This document shows, piece after piece, positions 25,794 to 34,587 of a stretch of 64,000 bases of DNA. The stretch is taken from NCBI RefSeq assembly GCF_009925085.1, contig NZ_JAABNR010000006.1, positions 1 through 64,000 of the forward strand, in the 5' to 3' direction. A program made the translations under genes and the position numbers. The notes under the pieces were generated by a model. The model was not told the origin of the DNA. It saw only the letters and a program-made list of their open reading frames with translations, and searched no databases. The stretch is from Stagnihabitans tardus. GTDB taxonomy: Bacteria; Pseudomonadota; Alphaproteobacteria; Rhodobacterales; Rhodobacteraceae. Each line of letters begins with the position of its first letter. The first letter of the stretch is position 1.

Positions 25794-26635
25794 GCCAGAC
25801 CGAAGACCTCGACGGCTCCGCCGCGCCGCTGATCGAACACCTGAAGGAACTGCGCAACCGCATCCTGATGTCGATGGGCGCCTTCGTGGTGGCCTTCATC
25901 ATCGCCTTCCTGATCTATGGCACGATCTGGGATTTCGTCTCGGCGCCGATCTGCCATGTGCTCAGCGCCAGGGGGGATGACTGCACCTTCCAGGTCCTGG
26001 CCCCGCAGGACAGCTTCTTCGTCGCCATGAAACTGGCGATGTGGGGAGGCCTGGTCTTCTCCTTCCCGATCATCGCCTTCCAGATGTGGCGCTTCGTGGC
26101 GCCCGGGCTCTACAAGAACGAGAAGCGCGCCTTTCTGCCCTTCCTCGTCGCCTCGCCCGTCATGTTCGTCCTGGGTGGCGGCTTCGCCTACCTGGTGGTC
26201 ATCCCCACGGCCTTGAACTTCTTCCTCGATTTCCAGGACCAGATGGCCTCGTCCATGACGAGCGGTGATCAGAGCCTGGCCAACCTGCCCTCGGGCCTGG
26301 TCTTCCAGGGCTCGATCGACCGGCTTTATTCCCTGGTCATGCAGTTCGTCCTGGCCTTTGGCCTTTGCTTCCAGCTGCCGGTGCTTTTGACGCTGATGGG
26401 CAAGGCCGGGCTGATCGGGTCCAAGGCGCTGAAGGCCACGCGGAAATATGCCGTGGTGGGCATCCTGATCCTGTCCTCGATGATCGCGCCGCCCGATGTG
26501 ACCTCGATGCTGATCCTCTTTGCGGCGATCTATCCGCTCTATGAGATCTCGATCTGGATCATCGTGCTCTTCGAACGCCAGGCCAAGGCACAGGCCATGG
26601 CGGATGGCACCTGGGAGCCGGAAGACGAGGAATGA
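25790..26635 (+). CDS. tatC: Tat translocase subunit TatC
   Basis: 281 residues, six transmembrane helices. Family signatures are plain: PLIEHLKELRNRILMSM at the cytoplasmic N-terminus (signal-peptide binding face with the conserved Glu), the first periplasmic loop, and FRFVAPGLYKNEKRAFLPF-like FVAPGLYKNEKRAFLPF. It ends in a short basic/acidic tail. TatC is the receptor for twin-arginine precursors together with TatB. ATGA overlap with tatB at 25790-25793 and with the next gene at 26632-26635, so four genes are translationally linked. Confidence 0.95.
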   Translation: MSQTEDLDGSAAPLIEHLKELRNRILMSMGAFVVAFIIAFLIYGTIWDFVSAPICHVLSARGDDCTFQVLAPQDSFFVAMKLAMWGGLVFSFPIIAFQMWRFVAPGLYKNEKRAFLPFLVASPVMFVLGGGFAYLVVIPTALNFFLDFQDQMASSMTSGDQSLANLPSGLVFQGSIDRLYSLVMQFVLAFGLCFQLPVLLTLMGKAGLIGSKALKATRKYAVVGILILSSMIAPPDVTSMLILFAAIYPLYEISIWIIVLFERQAKAQAMADGTWEPEDEE

Positions 26636-27468
26636 AGACCCTTGAACGCATTGCGGCGGCGCTGGAACGCCTGGCGCCGCCGCCCGCCCCCGCGCCCGAC
26701 TTCAGCGCCGAGGCCTTTGCTTGGGCAGTGGAGCCGGACCGGCTGATCCCGGTGGCCAAGGTTGCCCGCGTCGATGTCGGGCTTTTGGTCGGCATCGACC
26801 GCAGCCGTGACACGCTTCTGGCCAATACGCGGCATTTCGCGGCGGGTCTGCCCGCCAACAACGCCCTTCTGTGGGGCGCGCGGGGGATGGGGAAGTCTTC
26901 GCTGGTCAAGGCGATCCATGCCCAGGTGCGCAGCGAGGGCCATGACCTGAAAATCGTGGAGCTCTCGCGCGAGGATCTGCCCTCGGTCGGCCGATTGCTC
27001 GATCACCTGAGGGCGGCGCCGCATCGCTTCATCCTCTTTTGCGACGACCTGAGCTTTTCGGGCGATGACCAGCATTACAAGGCATTGAAGGCCGTGCTGG
27101 ATGGCGGCATCGCGGGGCGGCCTGAGAATGTGGTGCTTTACGCCACCTCGAACCGCCGCCACCTGATGCCGCGCGACATGATCGAGAACGAAAGGTCCAC
27201 CGCCATCACCCCGGGCGAGGCGGTGGAGGAGAAGGTCTCCCTCTCCGACCGCTTCGGGCTTTGGCTGGGCTTCCATCCCTGCACGCAGGACGAATACCTC
27301 GCCATGATCGCAGGCTATTGCGCGGCTTACGGCGTAAGGGTCGAGGCCGAGCGCCTGCGCGCCGAGGCGGTGGAATGGCAAGCGACACGGGGCTCGCGGT
27401 CGGGCCGCGTGGCCTGGCAGTTCTTCTGCGACCTCGCCGCAAGGGAAGGCGTGGCACTCAAGGCCTGA
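26632..27468 (+). CDS. DUF815-family AAA+ ATP-binding protein
   Basis: 278 residues. Walker A in LLWGARGMGKSSLVKAIH (about residues 80-97), Walker B-like HRFILFCDDLSFSGDD, sensor-like ENVVLYATSNRRHLMPR and a C-terminal lid. These match the DUF815 group of AAA+ proteins, whose role is not established. It is tied to tatABC by a 4-nt overlap with tatC, an arrangement that recurs in this bacterial group as far as I know; a link to Tat function is not proven. A hairpin plus 24-nt box follows its stop. Confidence 0.85.
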   Translation: MKTLERIAAALERLAPPPAPAPDFSAEAFAWAVEPDRLIPVAKVARVDVGLLVGIDRSRDTLLANTRHFAAGLPANNALLWGARGMGKSSLVKAIHAQVRSEGHDLKIVELSREDLPSVGRLLDHLRAAPHRFILFCDDLSFSGDDQHYKALKAVLDGGIAGRPENVVLYATSNRRHLMPRDMIENERSTAITPGEAVEEKVSLSDRFGLWLGFHPCTQDEYLAMIAGYCAAYGVRVEAERLRAEAVEWQATRGSRSGRVAWQFFCDLAAREGVALKA

Positions 27469-27487
27469 GGGCGGTGTTGCGGCACTA

Positions 27488-27543
27488 CCGGGGGACTTCA
27501 CGTCCCCCGGACCCCCTGTGGGATATTTGAGCCAATGTGAAAG
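27488..27543 (+). repeat. Hairpin plus dispersed 24-nt box, 3' of the DUF815 gene
   Basis: CCGGGGGAC/GTCCCCCGG stem (27488-27510) followed by GGGATATTTGAGCC...GAAAG (27520-27543), in the direction of the gene that ends at 27468. The 160 nt up to the mirror copy at 27707 hold no gene I can see. Confidence 0.65.
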
Positions 27544-27706
27544 ACGCAACAGAGCAAGCGACCCGGTTGCACTCGATGCGACTGGCTTTGGTGTCGCTTA
27601 AGGGTTGGGAGTCAGCTGACACTGAGGATGGCCGGACGCGCGGCCCCTGTGGCCTCATGGCACCCGCGCCAGCCCCTGCTCCCTGCAAAGGTGCCCGACC
27701 TTCAGC

Positions 27707-27766
27707 CTTTCATACTGACCCAAATATCCCGGGGGAGGTCTGGAGGGGGCCCGCGGCTCCCTCCAG
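27707..27766 (-). repeat. Hairpin plus dispersed 24-nt box, 3' of the NlpD-like gene
   Basis: Box CTTTCATAC...CAAATATCCC at 27707-27730 on the plus strand and stem CTGGAGGG/CCCTCCAG (27740-27766), 5 nt from the stop of the minus-strand gene. Read from that gene, the order is hairpin then box. Confidence 0.65.
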
Positions 27767-27771
27767 TCTTC

Positions 27772-28938
27772 TTACTGCAGATAGCTCAGCGGATCGACGG
27801 CCTGTTGTCCCTGGCGGACCTCGAAATGTAGCGTTCCCGCCCGCAGCGTGCCAAGGGCGGCGCCGCGTTTGACCGATGCGCCCTTTTCGACCGATGCGGC
27901 ATCGAGGCCGGCATAGACGGTCAGGAGCCCGCCCTCGTGTTTCAGGATCACGATGGTCGAGCCCGAGCCTGCGTCCTTGGTCACCACGGCGACGGTGCCG
28001 GAGGCGGCGGCCTTGACGGTGGACCCTGCGCCTGCCGCGATGTCGATGCCCTGGTTGGACTTGGCGTCATAGGGTTTGATGATCTTGCCTTCGACCGGCA
28101 TGGCCATGGCGGCCGCCGAGGCCGAGGTCCGCCCGCTCCCGAGGTCGGGCGCGGCCTGGCCGCTGGCGGCGGCCTGGGCGGCGGTCACGGTGGTCTCGTT
28201 CGGCAGGGGGGCGCTGGCCGAGGGCGGCAGGGGCGTGGGCGAGCCCTGGCCCGGCATGGTCTCGGTCACGCCGCCACGCGCCAGGTCGGCGGCGGTCGGG
28301 ATGATCAGGTATTGGCCCTCGCGCACGGAAAGGTCGGAGGGCAGGCTGTTCCAGTCTGCCAGGGCCTTGGCCGAGATGTTGAACTGCCGGGCGATGGTGA
28401 AGGCGGTCTCGCCGCGCTTGACCTGGTAGCGCACCGGGACCGGGCCCGAGCCCGTGGAGGAAAACGGCACCTGGCCCGCGGGTTGCGCAGCGGCGGCAGG
28501 CGCGCCCGAACGGTCGATGGCGGTGGAGGCGATGGCCTCGACATCGATCCCGCCGGTGGCCACCCCGGCGCCAGGCATCGCGGCCCCCGGCAAGGTCGCG
28601 GGGCTGGCCGCAACGCGGACCGGCAGGGCGAGGATCTCGCCGTCGCGCAGGGCATCGGTGGGCGACAAGGCGTTGAACCGCGCCAGTTGATCGGGCGCCA
28701 CGCCGACCCGGGCCGCGACCGAGGCCACGGTGTCCCCGCGCCGCGCCACGGCGACCTGGTAGCCGGGATAGGAAATGATCCCCCGCGCATCGGGCGAGGG
28801 CCGGGCCGAGACCGATTGCGCGGCACCCGAGGTGCCGCCATTGGTCCTCAGGTCCCAATCCAGCGCGCCGGTGTTCACGCATCCCTGCAAAGCCAAAGCT
28901 GCCAGCACGAACCCGGCCTTGCCGCCCCTGATCATCAT
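27772..28938 (-). CDS. nlpD: NlpD-like lipoprotein: LysM domains plus M23 peptidase-like domain
   Basis: 388 residues from ATG 28938 (MMIRGGKAGFVLAALALQGC), a lipoprotein signal with lipobox LQGC; an in-frame ATG at 28953 is also possible. Two LysM peptidoglycan-binding modules (VAVARRGDTVASVAARVGVAPDQLARFNALS; YQVKRGETAFTIARQFNISAKALADWN), Ala/Pro-rich linkers, and a C-terminal M23 domain (GKIIKPYDAKSNQGIDIAAGAGS...TIVILKHEGGLLTVYAGL...LHFEVRQGQQAVDPLSYL). The LytM zinc ligands look incomplete (no HxH at the usual end: LHFEV only), as in EnvC/NlpD amidase activators. Probably an activator of cell-division amidases. Downstream of surE-pcm. Confidence 0.85.
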   Translation of the reverse strand: MMIRGGKAGFVLAALALQGCVNTGALDWDLRTNGGTSGAAQSVSARPSPDARGIISYPGYQVAVARRGDTVASVAARVGVAPDQLARFNALSPTDALRDGEILALPVRVAASPATLPGAAMPGAGVATGGIDVEAIASTAIDRSGAPAAAAQPAGQVPFSSTGSGPVPVRYQVKRGETAFTIARQFNISAKALADWNSLPSDLSVREGQYLIIPTAADLARGGVTETMPGQGSPTPLPPSASAPLPNETTVTAAQAAASGQAAPDLGSGRTSASAAAMAMPVEGKIIKPYDAKSNQGIDIAAGAGSTVKAAASGTVAVVTKDAGSGSTIVILKHEGGLLTVYAGLDAASVEKGASVKRGAALGTLRAGTLHFEVRQGQQAVDPLSYLQ

Positions 28939-28963
28939 CCTACCCCGTTTCATCCCAAAACAC

Positions 28964-29605
28964 TCAGTCGGCCGCCAAGCCCTCGACCAGGGGCACGAAG
29001 CGCACTGGCCGCAATTCCTCGTAGTCATAGCCGCTGTCCAGCCGCCGCACCTTGATCAGGCTTTGCACCGCATCGGACTGGCCCACCGGCACGACCATGA
29101 TACCGCCGGTCTTCAGCTGCGCCAAGAGCGGGCCGGGCGGGTCCTCGGCCGCGGCGGTCACGATGATTTTATCGAAAGGCGCCTGGTCGGGCAGGCCATG
29201 GGAGCCGTCGCCGGTCTGGGCGGTGATGTTCACCAGGCCCAGGTCGCGGAACACCGCTTCGGCCTCGCGCACCAGGGTCCGGTGGCGGTCAATCGTATAG
29301 ACCCTTCGGCACAGAAGCGAGAGGATCGCCGCCTGGTAACCAGAGCCGGTGCCGACCTCCAGCACCTTGTCGCGCGGTTGCAGGTCCAGGGCCTGGGTCA
29401 TCAGCCCCACGACCGAGGGCTGGCTGATCGTCTGGCCGCAGGCGATGGGCAGGGGCACGTCCTCATGGGCACGGGTCGCAAAGATGCCGCGCAGGAAGAG
29501 GCCACGGTCGATGCGCTCCATCGCGTCCAGCACCCGGGGGTTGGTGATCCCCTGGGAGCGCAGCGCGAAGAGAAAGCGCATCTTGCGGGTGGCCTCGTCT
29601 TCCAT
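28964..29605 (-). CDS. pcm: Protein-L-isoaspartate O-methyltransferase
   Basis: 213 residues. SAM-binding motif [18 protein letters not shown] (about 82-99), upstream [17 protein letters not shown] and downstream [13 protein letters not shown] are PCMT family features. The enzyme methylates isoaspartyl residues so that aged proteins can be repaired, in the cytosol. The start at 29605 overlaps the surE stop by one base (TGATG). Order surE, pcm, nlpD is the classic stress-survival cluster. Confidence 0.93.
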   Translation of the reverse strand: MEDEATRKMRFLFALRSQGITNPRVLDAMERIDRGLFLRGIFATRAHEDVPLPIACGQTISQPSVVGLMTQALDLQPRDKVLEVGTGSGYQAAILSLLCRRVYTIDRHRTLVREAEAVFRDLGLVNITAQTGDGSHGLPDQAPFDKIIVTAAAEDPPGPLLAQLKTGGIMVVPVGQSDAVQSLIKVRRLDSGYDYEELRPVRFVPLVEGLAAD

Positions 29606-30390
29606 CAGGCCAGCGCCTTCGCGAGGTCGTCCAGCCGATCATGCGCCGTAAGGTCGGCGCGCAAGGGCGTGACCGAGATATAGCCCTCGACATTGGCGGC
29701 GACATCGGTGCCGGGCAAAGTGGGCTTGCCCTGCTCGCCGCCCTTGATCCAGAGGAACTGGCGGCCCGAAGGCGCCGTGGCGGGCTCCATCGAGAAGGAG
29801 GTATAGCGCCGGAAGCCCTGGGCCGCGACCTTGGTGCCCCGGACGCCCTCGGCCGGGGTGGCAGGGAAATTGACGTTGTAGAAGATCCGGTAATCGGCCT
29901 TGTCCCAGATCCCCCGGTCCAAAAGCGCGCGGATGACCTTGGGGCCATGGAGGGCAGCCGCCTCGAAGGGCTGGTCCAGCGTCGCATTGCCGGGGCCGAA
30001 GAACTGCGAGAGCGCGATGGCGGGCACGCCTTGCAGGGCCGCCTCGATGGCAGCACCAATCGTGCCCGAGTAAAGCACGTTCTCGCCCGAGTTGTTGCCC
30101 CGGTTGACGCCCGACAGAACCAGGTCGGGGCGGGCATCCTTCATCACATGATAAAGCCCCGCCAGCACGCAATCGGCCGGAGAGCCCTCGGCCGCGAAAC
30201 GGCGCGGGGCAAGTTCGGCGATCATGGTGGGATGGGTATAGCTGATGCAATGGCCGACGCCGGATTGTTCAAAGGCCGGGGCCACGGTCCAGACCTCGCC
30301 GCCCGGGCCCGCGATCTCGGTGGCGATCTGGTGCAGGACGGCCAGGCCGGGGGCGTTGATCCCGTCGTCATTGGTGATGAGGATGCGCAT
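29605..30390 (-). CDS. surE: 5'/3'-nucleotidase SurE
   Basis: 261 residues from ATG 30390, preceded by [25 protein letters not shown] carries the metal-binding NDD motif; the second signature [22 protein letters not shown] is intact. SurE hydrolyses nucleoside monophosphates and short polyphosphate in stationary phase. Longer frames to 30594 would run through repeat DNA. First gene of surE-pcm-nlpD. Confidence 0.95.
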   Translation of the reverse strand: MRILITNDDGINAPGLAVLHQIATEIAGPGGEVWTVAPAFEQSGVGHCISYTHPTMIAELAPRRFAAEGSPADCVLAGLYHVMKDARPDLVLSGVNRGNNSGENVLYSGTIGAAIEAALQGVPAIALSQFFGPGNATLDQPFEAAALHGPKVIRALLDRGIWDKADYRIFYNVNFPATPAEGVRGTKVAAQGFRRYTSFSMEPATAPSGRQFLWIKGGEQGKPTLPGTDVAANVEGYISVTPLRADLTAHDRLDDLAKALA

Positions 30391-30448
30391 GGGGGGTCTC
30401 CTTGCCCCCTGATAGACGAGGGGGCGCGGACGGGCAAGCGGCAGAGGG

Positions 30449-30548
30449 CGGGTTTCACCCCGTCGTTCGGGCGGGCGGTGGGTTGGCACTCCCGCTGCGC
30501 ATGGGGCAGGTTTCACCTCTTGGTCCGGGCGGTGGGTTGGCACCCACC
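30449..30548. repeat. Direct repeats between surE and dusA
   Basis: Two imperfect copies of a unit beginning with GGTTTCACC and ending with GGTGGGTTGGCAC, at about 30449-30490 and 30507-30545. The second ends in a GGTGGG/CCCACC hairpin (30531-30548). They occupy most of the 202-nt gap between divergent surE and dusA. Confidence 0.5.
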
Positions 30549-30592
30549 CTACCCCCTCGCCAGAGACAGCACTTGGGTTTATAGGGCGGCCC

Positions 30593-31609
30593 ATGATGAC
30601 AGAGCCCTCCTCCCAGGCCCACCGCCTCTCCGTCGCCCCGATGATGGACTGGACCGACCGCCATTGCCGCTATTTCCACCGGCTGATGACGCGCCGGGCG
30701 ATGCTTTACACCGAGATGGTGACCGCCCCCGCCGTGGTCCACGGGCCGAAACCGCGCCTCCTGGACTATTCGGACGCCGAACATCCGGTGGCTTTGCAGC
30801 TCGGCGGCTCTGACCCTGCGGAGCTGGCCCAGGCCGTGAAGATCGCGGGCCCCTGGGCCTATGACGAGGTGAACCTGAACTGCGGCTGCCCCTCCGACCG
30901 CGTGCAGTCCGGCGCTTTCGGCGCAGTGCTGATGACCACGCCGGACCTCGTGGCCTCTTGCGTCAAGGCCATGCAGGCCGAGACCGATGCCCCGGTGACG
31001 GTGAAATGCCGCATCGGCGTCGATGACCAGGAGCCCACCGAAATCCTGCCCCGCTTCCTGGAGACCGTGGCAGCGGCCGGCGTGCGCCATTTCATCATCC
31101 ATGCCCGCAAGGCCTGGCTGCAAGGTCTTTCCCCCAAGGAGAACCGCGAGATCCCGCCGCTGGACTACGCCCTTGTCCTTGCCATGAAGGCCCGCTTCCC
31201 CGAGCTGACGATTTGCCTGAACGGCGGCGTGACCTCGCTGGCCCAGGTGCAGAGGCTTCTGGCCCAGGGCCTCGATGGCGTGATGATCGGCCGCCAGGCC
31301 TATCATGACCCGGCCTCGGTGCTTTTGGGCGCCGATGCGCTTTGGGAACGCCCGATGGCAGAGGCGACAGACTCGAACTCTGTTGCCGCCCGCCTCGCCG
31401 TGGCCCAGGCCATGGAACCCTATATCGCCGAGCACCTCGCCACCGGCGGCCGCCTCCACCAGGTCACCCGCCACATGCTGGGCCTCTTCACCGGCCGCCC
31501 CGGCGCGCGCGGCTTCCGAAGGGTGCTGAGCGAAGGCGCCTCCCGCCCGGGCGCAGGGCTGGACCTCTGGCGCGAGGCCCTGGCCCAGATCGGACAGGAC
31601 CCCGGCTGA
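30593..31609 (+). CDS. dusA: tRNA-dihydrouridine synthase A
   Basis: 338 residues. [23 protein letters not shown] is the DusA N-terminal signature; the active-site cysteine is in [19 protein letters not shown], and the FMN phosphate site in [17 protein letters not shown] and [12 protein letters not shown]. The TIM barrel and helical C-terminal domain are complete. The enzyme reduces U20/U20a in the D-loop of tRNAs using FMN/NADPH. Divergent from surE; its 3' end shares a bidirectional hairpin with the convergent ABC ATPase gene. Confidence 0.92.
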   Translation: MMTEPSSQAHRLSVAPMMDWTDRHCRYFHRLMTRRAMLYTEMVTAPAVVHGPKPRLLDYSDAEHPVALQLGGSDPAELAQAVKIAGPWAYDEVNLNCGCPSDRVQSGAFGAVLMTTPDLVASCVKAMQAETDAPVTVKCRIGVDDQEPTEILPRFLETVAAAGVRHFIIHARKAWLQGLSPKENREIPPLDYALVLAMKARFPELTICLNGGVTSLAQVQRLLAQGLDGVMIGRQAYHDPASVLLGADALWERPMAEATDSNSVAARLAVAQAMEPYIAEHLATGGRLHQVTRHMLGLFTGRPGARGFRRVLSEGASRPGAGLDLWREALAQIGQDPG

Positions 31610-31612
31610 TCT

Positions 31613-31709
31613 CTTTCATACTGGGCTCAAAACTGGGCTCAAATATCCCCGCCGGAGGCTCCAATCGCAGAAAAGAGCCTCCGGCGGGGATATTTCGACC
31701 AAGTTGAAA
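31613..31709. terminator. Bidirectional hairpin with paired dispersed boxes
   Basis: Perfect 20-bp inverted repeat (31642-31661 with 31675-31694, 13-nt loop) between convergent genes, flanked on each side by a dispersed 24-nt box facing outward (31613-31649 and 31687-31709). The left box carries a perfect 12-bp tandem duplication (31620-31631 and 31632-31643). Confidence 0.7.
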
Positions 31710-32786
31710 TCAGGCCGGGAAGACGAAGCAGCGGTCGCGGCGGATCATCAGCCAGAGCGCGGTCCCGGGCTTGGGCAGGAAGACCCCGGGCACGGCGGCG
31801 GTGAGGGTGGAGCCGTCGTGGTCCATGCGGAACTCCACCAGGCTCTCGTGCCCCAGGAACCGCGCCCGGGTGACGAGACCGCGGGCGGCGGTGCCATCCT
31901 GGATCGTCGGATTGGGGCCGCGCCCGGCCCGGTCGAAGTCGATCTTCAGATGCTGCGGGCGGATGACGATATCGACCGCTGCCCCGTCCGTCTGACCCGG
32001 CGTCAGGAAGGCGCCAAAGGGCGTCTGGGTCAGGGCGCCGCGCGACTGGCCCCGGATCACGTTGATATCGCTGAAGAAGGCCGCCGCAGCCCGGTCGACG
32101 GGGGCGTTGTATACATTGTAAGGCGCGCCCCTTTGCACGATGACCCCATCGCGCATCAGGGCGATCTCATCGGCCATCCGCATGGCCTCGCCCGGCTCAT
32201 GGGTCACCAGGACCACCGCTGTCCCCTCTTCCTTCAAGAGGTCCAGCGTCGCATCCCGGATGCCATCCCGCAGCCGGTTGTCCAGCCCCGAAAAGGGCTC
32301 GTCCATCAGCATGACACGGGGGCGCGGCGCCAGGGCCCGGGCCAGCGCCACCCGCTGCTGCTCGCCCCCCGAAAGCTCATGCGGATGCTTGGCCTGAAAG
32401 CCCGAGAGATTGACCCGCTCCAAAAGCTCATCGACCCGGGCCGCCCGCCCCTCCCCCTTGCGCAGCCCGAAGGCCACGTTCTGCGCCACGGTCAGATGCG
32501 GGAACAGGGCGAAGTCCTGGAACATCAGCCCCACGCCCCGCGCCTCGGGCGGCAAGCGGACCCCGGGGCCAAAGACCTCCTCGCCGTCGATCAGGATGCG
32601 CCCCTGGTCAGGCTCCTCGACCCCCGCCACCATGCGCAAGGTCGTCGACTTGCCGCAGCCCGAGGGCCCAAGCAGGCAGGTCAACTGCCCCGCCTCGACG
32701 ACCAGCGACAGGTCCCGCACCACGGCCCGGCCCCCGAAGGACCGGCTGACGTTTTGCACGACCAGGCGAGGCTTGTGGGACTGCAT
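31710..32786 (-). CDS. Importer-type ABC ATPase with TOBE domain, orphan (FbpC/PotA-like)
   Basis: 358 residues from ATG 32786 (AAGG upstream; ATG 32801 is an alternative). Walker A LLGPSGCGKSTT, signature LSGGEQQRVALARAL, Walker B VMLMDEPFSGLD, H-loop VTHEP, and a C-terminal regulatory/TOBE region (VDIVIRPQHLKIDF onward). It resembles ATPases of Fe3+, thiamine or polyamine importers. No permease or binding-protein gene is adjacent, so its partners must be encoded elsewhere. A 390-nt gap with no gene (32787-33176) lies upstream. Confidence 0.8.
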   Translation of the reverse strand: MQSHKPRLVVQNVSRSFGGRAVVRDLSLVVEAGQLTCLLGPSGCGKSTTLRMVAGVEEPDQGRILIDGEEVFGPGVRLPPEARGVGLMFQDFALFPHLTVAQNVAFGLRKGEGRAARVDELLERVNLSGFQAKHPHELSGGEQQRVALARALAPRPRVMLMDEPFSGLDNRLRDGIRDATLDLLKEEGTAVVLVTHEPGEAMRMADEIALMRDGVIVQRGAPYNVYNAPVDRAAAAFFSDINVIRGQSRGALTQTPFGAFLTPGQTDGAAVDIVIRPQHLKIDFDRAGRGPNPTIQDGTAARGLVTRARFLGHESLVEFRMDHDGSTLTAAVPGVFLPKPGTALWLMIRRDRCFVFPA

Positions 32787-33074
32787 GGGATACCTTGGCA
32801 TTGGACCTGGGGCTTCCCTAGCAGGCAAGCCACAGGGCCGCAACTCCTGCGGCCGGACAGGGCCCTTGCCCCAGGCAGCACGACCCCAATTCAAGGGCGC
32901 CAAAACAAGGGCTCCAGACCGCGAGCCTCCCCCGCCCACGCCATGGAAGTCCCCTGCCCCATCGTCACACCAAGGCCAGGCGCCAAGAGACCCCGCGCTC
33001 CCCCCCATCGCAGCGACCCCAGCCCCTTCGCCGCCAAAGCCAAGACCCCCAGCCGGAGGCCCGCGCCCCTTCCC

Positions 33075-33098
33075 CTTTCATCTTTTCCCAAATATCCC
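33075..33098 (-). repeat. Dispersed 24-nt box, 3' of the histidine kinase
   Basis: CTTTCATC...CCCAAATATCCC on the plus strand, about 80 nt beyond the stop of the minus-strand kinase gene, next to GC-rich inverted repeats (GGCCGCC...GGCCCGG and GGGGGAGGC...GCCTCCCCCC, 33104-33157). Confidence 0.6.
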
Positions 33099-33176
33099 AG
33101 AGGGGGAGGGCCGCCCTGCGCGGCCCGGGGGAGGCAGCGCCTCCCCCCAAAGCATCTCTTGCGAAGCTCCGCTGGA

Positions 33177-34499
33177 TCAGCGCGCCAGAAGAAGCTCCGC
33201 CTTCAGCCCGCCAAGCGCCTCGCTCTGCCCCAGCCGCAGCTCGCCGCCATGGCTGCGCGCGATATCGGCCGCGATCGAGAGGCCAAGCCCCACCCCTCCC
33301 CCCCGGTTCGGGTCGCGCGCCGCGTCCAGCCGGGCGAAGGGCTGCATCGCCTCCTCGCGCCGCGCCTGGGGGATGCCCGGACCGTCATCCTCCACCACGA
33401 TCCGCAGAAACCGCTCCGAGGCCAGCGTCATGACCCGCACCCGGCTCCCATGGCGCAGCCCATTGCCGATCAGGTTGTCGAGCGCCCGCTCCACCGCCTG
33501 GACTCGCAGCCGCATCGGCCCGATCGGGGCCAGATCGCCCAAGGTTACCGCCTCCCCCCGCCGGGCCCAGCGGCCCACGAGCTCTTGCACGACCTCCGAC
33601 GGCGCCGCCGTCACCGTCTCCTCCAGCGCATCGCCGCGGGCAAAGGCCAGGAACTCTTCGACCAGCCGCTCCATCGCCGTCACATCGGCCTGCAGGGCCT
33701 CGGTCTCCTCATCCTCGGGCAAGAGCGACAGGCCCAGCTTCAGCCGCGTGATCGGCCCGCGCAGGTCATGGCTCACCCCCGACAGAAGCAGCGTGCGCTG
33801 TTCGATCTGCCGTTCGATCCGCGCCCGCATGTCCAGAAAGGCCTTGCCCGCCGCCCGCACCTCCAGCGCGCCCCTTGGCTTGTAAGGCAAGGTCTGGCCC
33901 CGGCCAAAGGCCTCCGCCGCCTGGGCCAGGCGATTGATCGGCACCAGTTGGTTGCGCAGGAAAAGATAGGCCACCCCCGTCATCACCACCGAGGCCAGGA
34001 TCGAGATCACCAAGAGCTGATGCGGATTCGACGCCGTGACCCGGGTGCGCGGCACATCGACCCGCATCAGGCCAAAGTCGGTGCGCAGCCAAAGCTGCAC
34101 CTCGCGCGGGTTGGTCAGAAGATCGACGACCTCCAGCCCCGCCAGGCCCTCGTGCAGCACCGTTCCCACTTCGCGCCCCGACAGGTCCCACCAGAGCCGC
34201 TGATCCTGGGCCGGCGGCGCGCCGGTCGCGGGCAGCGCGGCCCCAAGCCCAAGCCCCGACGCGATGCGCCCCATCCCCGCCTGGGCCGCGCCCAGGTCGC
34301 GCGCCGCTTCCACCTCGGACAAGAGCCAGGCGACCTCGACCCGCACGGTCCGGCTCATCTGCCGCGTCACCCCGTCGAAATGGCGCTGGATGATGATCAG
34401 CGAGACGACAAGCTGCAAGGTCACGACCGGCAGGACCAGGATCAACAGGGCCCGGCCGATCAGGCCATGGGGCAGGAAGGATTTCATGCGCAGGGTCAT
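33177..34499 (-). CDS. Sensor histidine kinase, EnvZ-like, orphan
   Basis: 440 residues. Transmembrane helix 1 at about 15-38, periplasmic domain of about 120 residues, transmembrane helix 2 (LLVISILASVVMTGVAYLFL, about 162-181), HAMP (QLVPINRLAQAAEAFGRG), HisKA with the phospho-accepting His in GVSHDLRGPITRLKLGL, then the ATPase boxes NLIGNGLRHG, EDDGPGIP, GGVGLGLSIAADIA. The layout and RQMSRTVRVEVAWLL match EnvZ/RstB-like sensors. No response-regulator gene lies in the window on either side, so the partner is unknown. Divergent from the MBL gene at 34588. Confidence 0.85.
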   Translation of the reverse strand: MTLRMKSFLPHGLIGRALLILVLPVVTLQLVVSLIIIQRHFDGVTRQMSRTVRVEVAWLLSEVEAARDLGAAQAGMGRIASGLGLGAALPATGAPPAQDQRLWWDLSGREVGTVLHEGLAGLEVVDLLTNPREVQLWLRTDFGLMRVDVPRTRVTASNPHQLLVISILASVVMTGVAYLFLRNQLVPINRLAQAAEAFGRGQTLPYKPRGALEVRAAGKAFLDMRARIERQIEQRTLLLSGVSHDLRGPITRLKLGLSLLPEDEETEALQADVTAMERLVEEFLAFARGDALEETVTAAPSEVVQELVGRWARRGEAVTLGDLAPIGPMRLRVQAVERALDNLIGNGLRHGSRVRVMTLASERFLRIVVEDDGPGIPQARREEAMQPFARLDAARDPNRGGGVGLGLSIAADIARSHGGELRLGQSEALGGLKAELLLAR

Positions 34500-34587
34500 G
34501 GGGTGAGCCTATCGCAAGCCGCAGCGCCTTCCCACCCCGGATTGCGCCGGGCTTGCACCCCGGGCGCTGCGGCGCCATGCTGCCGTC

